Shown: in pieces, positions 24,076 to 36,064 of the stretch
Layout: every line of letters starts with the position of its first letter
Position numbering within the stretch: the first letter of the stretch is position 1
Origin: Alitta virens
Lineage: Eukaryota > Annelida > Polychaeta > Phyllodocida > Nereididae
Length of the DNA: 64,000 bases
NCBI GenBank assembly: GCA_932294295.1
Contig: OW028584.1
Coordinates: forward strand, 28,313,470 to 28,377,469
Direction of reading: 5' to 3'
Notes under the pieces: generated by a model
The model's input: the letters and a program-made list of their open reading frames with translations, nothing else
What the model was told of the DNA's origin: nothing
Databases searched by the model: none
Made by a program: the position numbers and the translations under genes

Positions 24076-24259
24076 ATTGAAACTCATGCTTTTCATGATA
24101 GAGTGGACGCAATAACTGTACCAAAATTAAATACAGACAATTACCATTGAATTTTAAATGATGGACATGGAAATTACTTTCACACTTTACAACTGATTTG
24201 TAACATCATTGTGACACTAATTCAAAGTTTTATGATAAATTAAAGCCTGATGGTTATGG

Positions 24260-24780
24260 TAATAGGTGAAGCACTTATAAATCATAACATATCTAACACA
24301 TTACACAGCTGGTGAAAGTTTTATGACTGAAATTAAGCAACGTGTGGATAGTCTCCTGGCGTCACTACCAGATAATTTCTTCAGTCTGCACTAAATCATA
24401 TCAAATGGGGTAACACATTGTCTAGTTTTAAATAAATTCAATTTTCATTAAGAAAATTACAATAAACAGTTTAGTGCTTCATATCAGGCAATTCATAACT
24501 GGATTCTTCCAGGGAAATACACACTGAGAAACAGCTTTAATTAGAAGGTTTAGATTTACACTGATAGTTCTGATTTGCTCAGGCAATAAAGCGTTCCAGC
24601 AGGACATATATTGTCCTATAAGTGTTGTGATTCTTTGAAAACATTTGAGGTAGAAAATGGATGAATTAGGCACTCTGGTGATTTGAGTGCTTTGGTGAAG
24701 GTTGGTAACCCTGCTGGGAATACTTCTAGATAAAAAAGAAGCAGTGTATTTTTTGTTTATGTCTCAATCAGCTGGGTGTC
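24260..24780. other. unique-looking AT-rich stretch
   Basis: No gene or repeat is recognised. TATGACTGAAATTAAGCAAC near 24320 is also found inverted near 61590, so it belongs to the edge of block B. Confidence 0.4.
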
Positions 24781-24784
24781 CTAT

Positions 24785-24945
24785 AATAGTTAAGGCATAT
24801 CCCCCAGTTCCACATTGACCAGCTCGGTTTAACAGGTATCCGGTTTGATTCCCTGGCCCAGACACTCTTCATGAGCTGTATGTCGATCGCATGAGACGTT
24901 GAATTGAAGGTGCCTTCTTATTGTATTTCCTTCACAATTTCACTT
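24785..24945 (+). repeat. SINE-B, 5' part
   Basis: It includes a B-box-like GGTTTGATTCC, then CTCTTCATGAGCTGTATG and GATCGCATGAGACGTTG. It stops after AAGGTGCCT. Confidence 0.65.
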
Positions 24946-25456
24946 CATAATGTTTATAATATCAAATCCCAGATACAAAAATAGCCTACTCGAAATTCAC
25001 TGCTATGGACAACTGTTACCTGATGCATGTTAGCAATTTTAATTAGGATAAATGGTATCGATTGAAGTATCAATGCAGAATTGATAAATTGAAATTAAAG
25101 TATCGAAATCAGTATCACATCGATTTCAAGGAAAAGGAACTCAGCCCTACTCGAAGTCGGAGTCATGTGAACAAAAGTTTTAATCAGAGTCAGTCAGCCA
25201 CACTTTAATTGTTTTGGGAAGAAATTAATCAAGTTTTATTCTGACTGATAGATTCCATTGTTAGTTCTGATTAGCTGTCATGGAATATTTATAAATACCT
25301 TTAGGTATTTCATTAGGTTGAAGTAATTTGAAGCAGAAATTTGATATAAGTCTGAAAAATATGATAGACGTCATTGTTGTGGTTATTGTGGATGCAGTGA
25401 TCTAGCTTGCATCACACTCCCATCATTGTTGCCAACTTCACCACCAAGAATGATTA

Positions 25457-25770
25457 AAGCCACTGTCACACGAGCCGGTTTTGCCGTAGTGAACCCGTAG
25501 AGTGACGTAACGGTTATGTAACAGCTCTTTCCGCCGGTTTGGCGACAGGTTCTGGCAGCAAAAAGGGGCGGGGCAGCACCCGCCGGGTTACCCGGCGGGT
25601 GCTACGGGTTACCCGCCAGGTTACCCGCCGGGTTACCCGCCAGCTGCCACGGGTTACCCGCCGGCTTCCACGGGTGACTCAGCGGGTTCTAAGGTTGACT
25701 CGGCGGGTTTTACGGGTTACTCGGTGGGTTCTACGGGTTACATCACCCAGGTTGTCAACATTTTCTAAGC
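25457..25770. mobile_element. GC-rich TIR element G1, left half only
   Basis: It starts with AAAGCCACTGTCACACGAGC after a TA and runs through a 21-bp type tandem array (CCCGCCGGGTTA motifs). It matches the right end of the complete copy at 34400-35347, read in reverse. The other end is missing and the 23-bp minisatellite begins just after it. An 83-codon frame (25539-25790) is a by-product of the repeat. Confidence 0.7.
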
Positions 25771-25794
25771 TGCAGGCTCTATTCAGATAAATGA

Positions 25795-26690
25795 CACATT
25801 AGGTAGACAATGGGCCAATGCTTAGGTATACAATGTGCCAATGCTTAGGTAGAAAATGGGTCAATGCTTAGGTAGACATTGGGCCTATGCTTAGGTAGAC
25901 AATGAGCCAATGCTTAGATAGACATTGGGCCAATGCTTAGGTAGAAAATGGGCCCCTGCTTAGGTAGAAAATGGGTCAATGCTTAGGTAGACAATGAGCC
26001 AATGCTTAGGTAGACGATGGACCAATGCTTAGGTATACCATGGGCCAATGCTTAGGTAGACATTGAGCCTATGCTTAGGTAGACATTGGGGCAATGCTGA
26101 GGTAGACATTGGGCCAATGCTTAGATAGACATTGGGCCAATGCTTAGGTAGACAATGGACCAATGCTTAGGTAGACAATGGGCCAATGCTTAGGTAGACA
26201 ATGGACCAATGCTTGGGTAGACAAAGCACCAATGCTTAGGTAGAGCATGGGCCAATGCTTAGGTAGACAATGGACCAATGCTTAGGTAGACAATGGGCCA
26301 ATGCTTAGGTAGACAATGGGCCAATGCTTAGGTAGACAATGGACCAATGCTTAGGTAGACAATGGGCCAATGCTTAGGTAGACATAAGGCCAATGCTTAG
26401 GTAGACAATGGGCCAATGCTTAGGTAGACAATGGACCAATGCTTAGGTAGACAATGGGCCAATGCTTAGGTAGACAATGGGCCAATGCTTAGGTAGACAA
26501 TGGGCCAATGCTTAGGTAGACAATGGGCCAATGCTTAGGTAGACAATGAGCCAATGCTTAGGTAGACAATGGACCAATGCTTAGGTAGACAATGAGCCTA
26601 TGCTTAGGTAGACAATGGACCAATGCTGAGGTAGACAATGGGCCAATGCTTGGGTAGACATAAGGCCAATGCTTAGGTAGACATTAGTGA
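25795..26690. repeat. 23-bp minisatellite, about 39 units
   Basis: The unit is GGTAGACAATGGGCCAATGC plus TTA. Variants (ACAATGGACC, ACATTGGGCC, ACAATGAGCC) are mixed along the array, with several higher-order pairs. Pure units cluster in the middle and variants at the edges. The minus-strand frame at 26581-26808 is an artefact of the array. Confidence 0.95.
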
Positions 26691-26986
26691 GACGTAGCAC
26701 TTTATCTGGTTGGTCAAGGTCACATCCTTGACTTGAAGTAGTTTTCGTAAAGTCAAGTTTGTGTTTCCTATAACCTGACACAGAGATCGATGATCCATTT
26801 AAGAACATCGGGGCTTATCAATATTACAATTCTTCAACATTTTTACCTGCAATTTCTTGTGTCAGGTTAATGCAATTTTAAAAATTCATAAAATACCAGC
26901 TGTTGTGCTATTAATGGTGACAGTGTTGCTCCTTGTCACTAATGTTCAACTCTAGGACTTCTCTGAATGCTACATATCCATGGAAG

Positions 26987-26987
<1 letters not shown>

Positions 26988-27058
<71 letters not shown>
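26988..27058. repeat. (AT)n microsatellite
   Basis: About 35 uninterrupted AT units. Confidence 0.95.
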
Positions 27059-27059
<1 letters not shown>

Positions 27060-27060
<1 letters not shown>

Positions 27061-28370
27061 ATGATCTTTGAAACCTACAATATAAATATTAATAATATGG
27101 AATGTATTTTATTGCAAACTGCCATAAACTGATGTCTCAGCCATACTTTGGCATAATAGCCTTCAGAGAAAAAAGTCAAAACTTATTATTATATTACAAG
27201 CTGAATAGTCTGTGTTTATGCAGTTTCCAGTAAGTTGACTCTCTGAATTTGAAAAAAACCAATAGGATGTTATAAGGACCTGAGGTCTACAAGCTTAATT
27301 GAAATGCTGCTTTTTAGTGCATGATCGTTGAAATTGAAATGCCTGATGCAATCTTATCTTAAATATGCCAGCTATTGTATGGTATCATATTTATTCCACA
27401 TTCTATAGCGGAATTCCATATAAAAGTTAACGTACGGTTCATTAAGAGATAAAAGCACAGAAATCTTCCAAAAGCGTGAAAATCAGCAAGAAATATTTAA
27501 ATTGGTTTTGATTCGCTTTAATTGTCCAAATTATCAAGGCATGCAGTAATATTATCTTTTTAGAGAATGCATCCTTACAAATGATCATTAATTCTGCAGC
27601 CATATATAGACATTGAAGATGGAGATTTTGGTAAAATTGTGAAGACAGGCCCAAGCGTGTCCTCAAATTGGAAAAATCTCACTTTCAAGGTTGAACGAGT
27701 TAAGTAGCATGCTTATATTGGTACAGAGGAATAAAATAGACCTTCATGGAGTGTACATTTAATGGTCCCAATGCCCTGTGTTTCGCTGGCAAATGGGACT
27801 CAAGGTTTGATAGTAAAATCTATGATAATTTTTCTACATGGATATTTTCATTATGCTCATACTGTTTAGGTAAAATTAAGGTTCTGAAAATATATGATGT
27901 ATTTTAATATTACAGCTATGGACATTAGGATTCAGACACCTGCTATAGATGGTGCTTGTTATTGTGCGTTTTGACCTGGTATCATTGATATATTTATTTT
28001 TAATTCAGCAATGTATATGGCCTAGGATAGTGTGATGGCCTGTACATCTGTATATTTGCCTATCCTTTTTGTCTCTCTGTCAATCTGTCAGTATACATTT
28101 CTGTCTGCAGAAAATAGTTTTAAAAATGGAGCAATAACATTATAATCGAACAGAAATCGAAATATTTTGAAGTGTCCAAAAACGTTAAGCTATTGCTTTC
28201 CATATACTTCATCAGAGTTTTATGAATTTGCAATTCAATTTATGGATATTGCAGAATGTTTGTATCATATTACTTGATAGACACAGATCATTTCCTAAAT
28301 GCTCTTTTAGCATTCAGGTGCATCTGGTAATATTGACCTCATCTGGACTGTAACAACAGCATTGAAATTT
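27060..28370. other. unique-looking AT-rich stretch
   Basis: No match to other parts of the window and no recognisable gene. The minus-strand 74-codon frame at 27442-27666 has no family features. Confidence 0.4.
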
Positions 28371-28800
28371 AATTCAATTCAATTCAAATTTTATTTCACA
28401 AAAAAGTAGGATGTCAAAAAGGCAAAAGCTGATCGGTGTAGACATGTATTCAGAATATATTTACAAGATTAAACAACAATTTCAATCATACTCAATACAT
28501 GCAATCGAATGAACTAATATTTATCTTTGTAAAAGCCTCTTAATTGTCTATTGAATTGTTGTAAACTTTTCAAATTAGTGAGTTTCGTCGGCAGTTCATT
28601 CAGCATTTTAGCACCAAAATAACATGAAGTGCTTCCACCATATCGTTTAGTGGTATATTTTGGTACATGTAATTTACATGAATTTCTTATGTTCATTTGC
28701 TGTATTTCATATCTATACTTGTGCACACATTTTTGTATGCATAATTTAAACATAATTAACTTTGATTTTCAACACCGCTATTTCCTTTTGTAGGTCTTCA
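28370..28800 (-). pseudogene. LINE ORF2 C-terminus and 3' end
   Basis: The 79-codon frame at 28514-28753 has the end-of-ORF pattern of CR1/L2-like LINEs: LHVPKYTTKRYGGSTS, then GAKMLNELP with a Leu-Asn-Glu-Leu-Pro version of the usual WNxLP, then LQQFNRQLRGF. About 110 bases of 3' UTR follow, with AATAAAATT and a tail of GAATT units near 28376-28400. It is strongly 5'-truncated. Confidence 0.75.
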
Positions 28801-28869
28801 GTGTAAGTAAGCCAGTCTGAGACATTATATATACTATGCAAACAGCCAGTTGAACCAATCCATAGAGTG

Positions 28870-29010
28870 TTTTTTTTTTTATCTCATTCATTACTTGAGA
28901 TCACAAAAAAAAACACTTGCAAATGAAACTGATATTTTATTCTCTCTAATCTCAGCCCAGGATTAAGTTTGATGAAATGTGCCTTTTGGATCAAAGGATC
29001 AAAAGGAAAC
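28870..29010 (+). repeat. repeat X, diverged third copy
   Basis: TTACTTGAGATCACAAAAAA, TCAGCCCAGGATTAAGTTTG, GGATCAAAAGGAAACATCAAG follow the order of repeat X at 51275-51425 (same strand) and 9690-9890 (opposite strand). Identity is only about 60-65%. Confidence 0.5.
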
Positions 29011-29044
29011 ATCAAGAAGATATGAATTATTCAATTCCAGACAT

Positions 29045-29290
29045 CCGCCAATTCCATAATGGGTTCGATCTCAGACCTTGGCACTCTTCATGAGCTACAT
29101 CCCAGCAGGATGTTGACTTTAACTCGATCATGTGAGTCGTTAAACGAAGGGTGCTTTGTACTTGGTGTCTATGCTGCGGCAAGTAAAGAACCCACTCATG
29201 TGATAAATGAGTAACATGGTGGGGACTCCAAGCTTATTTCATCATTACATCTTCCTCTTCCAGCTGGTCATTTTGGCTAGGTGGCTCAGC
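29045..29290 (+). repeat. SINE-B copy
   Basis: B-box-like GGGTTCGATCTC, then CTTCATGAGCTACATCCCAG, GTGTCTATGCTGCGGCAAG and GACTCCAAGCTTATTTCATC. Nearly the whole body is present. Confidence 0.8.
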
Positions 29291-29314
29291 TCCAATCCAG
29301 TGGCATTAAGTCAT

Positions 29315-29536
29315 TAAGATAGATAAGATAGACAAGATAAGATAATATATGATACTATATGATAAGATAAGATAGAATAAGATATGATAAGATAAGACTA
29401 GATAAGATAAGATAAGACAAGATAATTTAAGACAAGACAAGGCAAGACAAGATAATATAAGATAAGATAAGATAAGATAAGATAAGATAAGATAAGATAA
29501 GATAAGATAAGATAAGATAAGATAAGATAAGATAAA
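29315..29536. repeat. (GATAA)n microsatellite
   Basis: About 44 five-base units, pure from 29458 and mixed with GACAA units before that. Its complement gives a low-complexity LSYLI reading frame which is not a gene. Confidence 0.95.
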
Positions 29537-29815
29537 GGACATTGATGCAAGTAAGAAAGGACACAAGTTATTTTAGTGTTTTATATTGGATGATACATTT
29601 CAGTGGCAATATGAAGATCTACCATTTCTCATGGGTACGTATTCAGACTTGTATGTGGGACATTGTACGAGCATACAAGATGTGCATTTAGACAAGGTAA
29701 TCACTGCACTTAAATCAATTATTATGATATTTGATGTATTGTTCTTGTGACATATCACCTTGTGCTTTTTATCAATTCTGTCTGCTTTCTGCTTTGCAAT
29801 GACAGCCCAGAGAGC

Positions 29816-29914
29816 ATTCCAAATCGGGCCAGCGTCGTTTCTACATCGGTACAACATCGTTTTGACATCGCAGAGGTTGCGCCAATGTTGATACGATTTG
29901 GAATGCTATCTGGG
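29816..29914. mobile_element. MITE, CCCAGATAGCATTC family, copy 2
   Basis: Left end CCCAGAGAGCATTCC, right end GGAATGCTATCTGGG; 99 bp. The GCCAGCGTCGTTTC block matches the reverse of GAAACGACGCTGGC in copy 1 at 22318-22426. Confidence 0.75.
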
Positions 29915-31154
29915 AGACGCCTTGCTTACATTTTACCATCTCCAAACTCTTTAGAGCGACAATTAGTGTATTATGGAAACTATTTCTCTGCAATATTCAC
30001 AATCTTCATTATTATTGGAACAAATAGGCAATTTCATGGCTGTATTAAGCTTTTTATTTGTGTCATTAATTGGCCCACAGTTTTCAATTATTTACATGAA
30101 AAAGTATACGGAAAATGAATATCTTATGCTCTCTCTGGCTCATATACTTAGGAAATAATTACCAATTATCACCAATGGTGATGACAATATTCTTTATATT
30201 ATTTTATACATAATGAGGAAGCAAACAGCGACTGCCATTAACTTAGTCTGGCTCTCCATTTATCTTCAGTTTCCTGTTTCCTCTATTTCCTCAGAGACAA
30301 GTATAAATAGTCAGCAATTGGTGGAGAGATAATTGCAGCTATGACATTCACCGCAATTCCAATCTATCAAATTGTGATTGTCTGCAATAACTATTTAACC
30401 AAAAAAAAGGCTTAATGATTGAAATATCAGTTTCATAAATTTTCATTATGTCTTTTATTATTAGGCATTTCAAGTAGCTTCAAGTTGTTAGGTTTCATAA
30501 TAATAAGTTCCCTTCAGACTGCAATGAAATAAAATGGGTACCTCATTTTAAGAACACCTCACTACCATAGCTTTATTTACCTCTAACTTGCCATAAAAAC
30601 TTGAAAAATCTTCATGGTGGGTGATTTTAATAGCAGGGTTTCGCTGTAAATAACAGTAACACAAAATCCATAATGTAGGTTGTCTATGTACAGATACTGC
30701 AAGAATAACAATATTTCAAAAACGTTAACTTCGATTAAAATGGCCGAAATGTTGTACCTTATATAATTATGCTGTCTTGGAGGATGAAAAATTGTTTTAA
30801 ATTCATAGAAATCTGCTATGCTGTAGGTAATGTTTTTATTCTGTATTGTACTTTTTGTTAGTGATAAATCTGAAAAGTTTGCCATGATGTTGCATTGAAG
30901 CACCCTGAGTACTGCTCAGATTACTGTTGCAGCAATAAATCCATAAACTTAAAGCATCTTTACAGCCCATTTGCACATGTGCATGGCTGTTTTATTGATG
31001 GCAATTGAGTTATTGGCATGGTATCATGCTATCTACCAACGTACTATATAATTATTCTGCAACCAACCTTTATGGCTGATGGGGCCATTAACTTAAGTTA
31101 CATGAGTTCATTGAATTTACATGAGTTCATTGAAGTGACACGAGTTCATTGTAG

Positions 31155-32037
31155 CGTGGATGAACTAGAGAAGGATTGGACACTTTGATGCTTCAAAGCT
31201 TCACAATGTGTTTCGCGACTGTCCTAATGACCAATTAATGATGCTGTAATATGACCCAAGTTTTACGACTCCACCCTCACTGACTCCACTGGGAAACAAT
31301 GGAAAAGGGTGCTAAATATGTATTCACATTGGCTGACATGCATATCTTTCCTCTACAGTATAAACTTGACTTTTTTTCCTTCATTGTTTTTTTTCAGACT
31401 AAAATGTTACGTCTGTAGGCATCTAAATTTTGGGAAATATATAAATTGGCAAGTTTTTATCAAAATTTTAAGACACATGTCTGCACATCTGCTGAAAATT
31501 AGGCATCTTTGAAGGTCTGTATCTCCATTCGACAACTTACGACGATTAAGGCATAATAACCAGCATGAAGTCAAGGTTTTCATCTTTTCAATGGATATGG
31601 TCTGAAATATGGCTCTTTACAGCTTCTTGAGTTATCACATGATTAAGATAACATGTTTCAAAAAAAATAAGTTCCAATCTGGCTAATTTTAGTCCATAAC
31701 TTTCTTAATATTTAGGCTATTAGAAATTTGGTGAAAACACTTTAAGAATTCTGGGATCATGCGGCATTCACTGATAGTAATGTCAAGAATATACAATAAG
31801 AAATAAAGAATTTCCACTATGAAATTTAGGGAGTTAATTGCTGCTGATGCAGGGCATCACTGATGAGTGGTTTGCTCACTGAAGCGCAGTGTGAACATAA
31901 AAGAATTTATGTATTTAAGGAAGCAGCGGGGAGTCTTAGGCCAGTTCTGGGCGAATTTGACTCTTCTTAAATCACCTTACAATGAATATTGTTTTATTAC
32001 TTTCCAAAGTGTCCAATCCTTCTCTAGTTCATCCAAG
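31155..32037. mobile_element. 883-bp DNA transposon with 33-bp TIRs
   Basis: Ends at 31155-31187 and 32005-32037 are inverted copies of one 33-base sequence containing TGGATGAACTAGAGAAGGAT, with one mismatch. ATTGTAG is repeated at 31148-31154 and 32038-32044 (7-base TSD; an eighth base mismatches). The right copy of block C (about 53590-53620) lacks it. No transposase is encoded. A 7-8 base TSD fits hAT or P-like families; the ends do not decide. Confidence 0.85.
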
Positions 32038-32219
32038 ATTGTAGTTACATGAGTTCATTGAACTTGTATCAGGCAAACTTACTCAAAATCTTAACAATAC
32101 AGAATACATATTGCAAAGTTAAAAGAAGTTTTTTAAATTTTTATGAAGAACAATGGATAATTCATACACTGCCAGTGGAAATTTAAAATTGCAATAAAAA
32201 TCATTTTAGTGACTATGTT

Positions 32220-32310
32220 GTGGCATTTAAAAGACCCACCCAAGGGGTAAATGATGTGGAATCCAATCCTTATCATCTCATCATTATGTCTGCCCATGAC
32301 AATTGGTCAT
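32220..32310 (+). repeat. SINE-B fragment
   Basis: GACCCACCCAAGGGGTAAATG then TCATCTCATCATTATGTCTG, from the middle of the SINE-B body. Confidence 0.6.
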
Positions 32311-32501
32311 GTATGCCATGCCTTCAACATTTCACACGAGAAAATATCCTTTGGTAAATAAATATCATTTACTGGAGGTAAATGAAACATGTTTTGTCGA
32401 TAAAGGTTTAATGTGACCAAAGCAATTTAACCTCCATTTTAATGTTCCCGAAGACATGGGAAGTTTATATTTATATTTTTGTTAAATTCTCGCCAAGTAA
32501 T

Positions 32502-32562
32502 TCTAGTGTCTATGTTGGGGCATGTAAATGACCCACCCACGGGGTAAATGTCTGAAATTAGC
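32502..32562 (+). repeat. SINE-B fragment
   Basis: TAGTGTCTATGTTGGGGCATG and ACCCACCCACGGGGTAAATG, a short piece of the body. Confidence 0.65.
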
Positions 32563-34074
32563 TGAGCAAAATATAACTTCCCTTGGTTCTACGTGAAGTT
32601 ATAGGATGTTGATGGTTTTCAGTAATTACCACTCATAATGGACATCCAACTGCTAAAACTTAGGACCTTTTACTTAAGTTTGAGAAATCTCAAAAATACT
32701 ATGTGTGAGTGAAAGTTAATGAGGTATTTTTGTAGGGTGACAGCTTGCTGAAAGCACCATCAAAAACGGCAGATGTCTTAAAGTATTTCCAAGAAGCTGA
32801 AGGACTGAGCATTAAGATGTTGAACGTAAACAAATCATAAATCACTCATAGAGAGGTCAAAAAGGTCATCAAGAATGATACGGTCAGTGAACAAACTAGG
32901 ATCCTCACTCAAGAAGCCATGCTGTCTGTTTATGAGCTTTTGAAGCAATGTGAACGCGAGTGATAAATGAATGCCAGAAGCATTCAGGGTATTTGCATGT
33001 AATGGAAGATAAATGTTTCCTTGCAAGCATTCTTAGTTGTTTACTAGATTGAAAGTGTGTTTGGTTGACTGGTTAATTGTCAGAATAAATAAAAATCTTT
33101 TCCACTCATGAATATGCTCAAAAAAGCATTATGATCCTTTAGCCAAGCAAGCAAGACCCTCATTTGCGTCGGAGTTTGCAGTATGAAGGCCATGCAGCAG
33201 TCTTTATATCTTTTCATGGGATTATATGATCACACGGTTTTACAGCCTTCTTACCTACCTGAATCTATGTTATACTGAAAAATAATGAGTGCACACACTA
33301 TTACCAACTGCTGCTATTTTCCAAAATCATCATTTTCATGCAGTGAAGTGGCAATATCTGCTTTAAAAAAATGCTTAGAATCTAATATTATCACTTATAG
33401 TCATCGCCGTTTAACCTAATTGCTCATTTTCAATGATGTGAAATGGTGATTGTTGGCACTGATGCGTGTATACTGTCTGGTCCGTCCAGACAATATATAT
33501 TTGACCTGTTGCGAAATACCATAAAAAATTACAGCACTGCTGCCAGGGTAATAATCCTTCAGAACTGCAAACCGCATTTAATTCATATCAAATTCTACTT
33601 CTTCTTTTTAACCTTGAAAATTTAATTTCAAAAGCGGTTGCCCATCATGAGTCATTTAATCTTTAAAGCACATGAAACATGTCAAATATTTAGCTCATGA
33701 AATAAAGCATAATTGATTGGACATAAAGTTTGGATAAATGGATTATTTGTTATAGTAATTGGGGAAAATGCAGAAAATTTAAAGCTACAACCGTCAAATA
33801 ATTTAATTCCAAAACAACTGAAAAAAATTAAATAAACTCACACTCCCTGACGTCATATTTTCAGTATCTGTGCCCATTCCAATGCACACAGTCCTTATTA
33901 CATTTTACTTTGAATTAAAAATATCATGTAATAAACATACAGATCTGTGAAAAGCAAAAGACAGGAATTATCACAGTCATTAGAAAATGAAAATTCCATT
34001 GAAAAATTCCATATTTTGTGAGGGAGTACTTTGCGCATGCAACATGATCAAGGAAAGGGGTCAATGTCAATTTC

Positions 34075-34270
34075 AGTGTCTCAATGCTACTGGGTCTGAA
34101 GCTTACTCAGCTTATATGACTAGCTAACAAAGGCAGACGTAATGATGAGACGATCTGCTTGGAGTTCACACCATGTTACACATCTACCCCATGGGTGGGT
34201 TATTTTACTGGCCTGAGCATAGACACTGAGTACAAGGCACCTGCAATTTAATGTGTCATGTGAGCAACAC
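34075..34270 (-). repeat. SINE-B copy
   Basis: Plus-strand sequence reads TCAATGCTACTGGGTCTGAAG through CACCATG, TACCCCATGGGTGGG, CAGTGTC-type landmarks to AAGGCACCTGCAATTTAA, the reverse of the SINE-B body. It lacks the tRNA head. Confidence 0.75.
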
Positions 34271-34399
34271 CCAGACCGGGAGCCGGTCTAGATGACTTGC
34301 AATGCAATGATAAGTTAATTATTTTATATTTTTAAAGCAAACCAGAAATATTTGCAATTATAGATCTGTAAAGGGGGCTCTCTCGGTAGCGTCGATGTA

Positions 34400-35347
34400 A
34401 AGCCCCTGTCACACGGGCCGGTTGTGCCGTAGTGAACCCGTAGTATTACGTAATAGTTGCGGACATCGCTACCCGGCTAGAAGCCGGCGGCCCCAATACG
34501 GCCACCCGTGGATACCTGTGGATACCCGGCCAGCACCCGTGGGACACTTGGCCAAGCCGCGAGACCCGGCCCCGGTAGCCGGTTGTGCCATGCTTGCATG
34601 TAAAAAAAAACAAAAAAACCTGTGGAAGCCGGCAGGTGACCCGTGGAAGCCGGCGGGTGACCCGTAAAAGCCGGCGGGTGGCCCGTGGAAGCCGGCGGGT
34701 GGTCCGTGGAAGCCGGCGAATTATTCGTCCCTAATTTCACCCCGGCGGCTTGTTGAGGGGTTCTACGGGTAACCCGCCGGCTTTCACGGGTAACCCGCCG
34801 GCTTTTTGCTACCAGCGTCAGCGTAGGCAGGTATATACTTTAAAAGGCTGACTGAAAACAGGTATGGAATCAGTATGAACTATACTACAATTTTAGTTCT
34901 TATTTAACGAAAATCGGACTAATATTAGGGGAGCAGCAGCCTTTTAAAGTATACTCCTGGAAGCTGCGAGTTACTCCTACTAATCGCCGGCTTACTCCTA
35001 CAACCCGCCGAGTAAACCGTAGAACCCGCCGAGTAACCCGTAGAACCCGCCGAGTCACCCGTAGAACCCGCCGAGGCACCCGTAGAACCCGCCGAGGCAC
35101 CCGTAGAACCCGCCGAGGCACCCGTAGAACCCGCCGAGGCACCCGTAGAAACCGGCGGGTAACCCGTGGCAGCCGGCGGGTATCCCGGCGGGTTACCCGT
35201 AGCACCCGGCGGGTAACCCGGCGGGTGCTGCCCAGCCCCTTTTTGCTGCCAGAACCTGTCGCCAAACCGGCGGAAAGAGCTGTTACATAACTATTACTTA
35301 ATACTACGGGTTCACTACGGCAAAACCGGCCCGTGTGACAGGGGCTT
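34400..35347. mobile_element. GC-rich TIR transposon G1, complete
   Basis: The ends AAGCCCCTGTCACACGGGCC and their inverted copy are flanked by TA at 34398-34399 and 35348-35349. The TIR continues for about 60 bases with few differences. The interior is packed with 21-bp tandem units built from CCCGTAGAACCCGCC-like motifs at 34980-35160 and a second set (GTGGAAGCCGGCGGGT) at 34615-34715. TA flanks fit Tc1/mariner-type targeting. No transposase. It interrupts block C on the left only. Base composition is far from its surroundings. Confidence 0.85.
34980..35165. repeat. 21-bp tandem array inside G1
   Basis: The unit contains GAGGCACCCGTAGAACCCGC. Since 21 is a multiple of three, the minus strand is open through it (34900-35265), giving a repeated RRVLRVP peptide. 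The same start, MATGSGSKKG, occurs in the half copy at 25539, because the DNA is repeated, not because a protein is known. Confidence 0.8.
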
Positions 35348-35734
35348 TAGCTAACTTAGTGAGGGTCTCCCTAGCAACCAACATTAATATAATTTATTAT
35401 AGCGATGACGATGAAAGAAATGTATTCACCAACAAGTGGTAGGGAGACCCACTGAAGACTAGCGGCATAATTAAAAGCGTTTTTGATATAATTTCATTAA
35501 TAGAGATTATATTTTAGTGCAAGGACACTAATGCTCACATATATAACAATTAGCAATTTCACAGCGCACATTGTATAGGATAATAGGATTATATTTGACT
35601 GAATTTTTAAACCCAGCAAAACTATGAGTTGAAATTTTATTCTTGGAATAGTATTGTGTATTTTTGGCAAACTCATGTCTCTCTGCCAGGCACTGGAAGA
35701 TTGGATTGTCGTGTCAAATAATTGGAAGTATAAT

Positions 35735-35995
35735 TGTCAATTATAGAAAATAGTGGTTGAGAGAGTATTTTGGTACGATGTTATTTTGCAATTTAAACAT
35801 AATTTAAAGTCATGCAATACACAAATGTCAGTTATCTTCAGGGTATTCAGTTGCTTAAATAATGGACTTATATGTTCATAGTATTTTGCATTAGATATTA
35901 TACGGATGGTTTTCTTTCGCAGGCGTTGTAGTTTAGGCGATTTCCAGCCCATACGAGTATTCCATAATTCGTTTGTGACATAATTTGTGAATTAT
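35735..35995 (-). pseudogene. LINE ORF2 fragment, after the RT core
   Basis: The frame reads NELWNTRMGWKSPKLQRL and then RKKTIRIISNAKYYEH, SPLFKQLNTLKITDI. The pattern of a Trp, then an LQRLRKKTIRII-type block, then LFxxLxxLxIxDI is characteristic of the region after the RT fingers/palm in CR1/L2/Jockey-like LINEs. Flanks hold no further coding sequence, so it is an isolated piece. Confidence 0.75.
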
Positions 35996-36064
35996 AAATA
36001 TTTAACAAGAGAATGAGGCAGTGTTCTTTTCAAATGACTGGAAATTGATTTGACTTAAATAAAT

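Larger units (their letters stand above)
21420..24260 (+). repeat. segmental duplication block B
   Basis: It matches about 61690-64000 in inverted orientation. Anchors: 21421-21480 with 63940-64000; 21880-21910 with 63520-63560; 22085-22180 with 63270-63370; 22970-23050 with 62815-62895; 23880-24150 with 61760-62040. The match is still strong at the last base of the window, so B' continues beyond it. Confidence 0.85.

Noticed and set aside
25795..26690. CRISPR-like array
   Set aside because: Units follow one another with no spacers; it is a minisatellite in a eukaryotic genome.
29306..29566. 86-codon minus-strand frame of repeated LSYLI
   Set aside because: It is the translation of the (GATAA)n microsatellite.
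34900..35265. 121-codon basic heptad-repeat protein, also at 25539-25790
   Set aside because: The frame follows a 21-bp tandem array within a non-autonomous transposon; no domain and no independent sign of translation.
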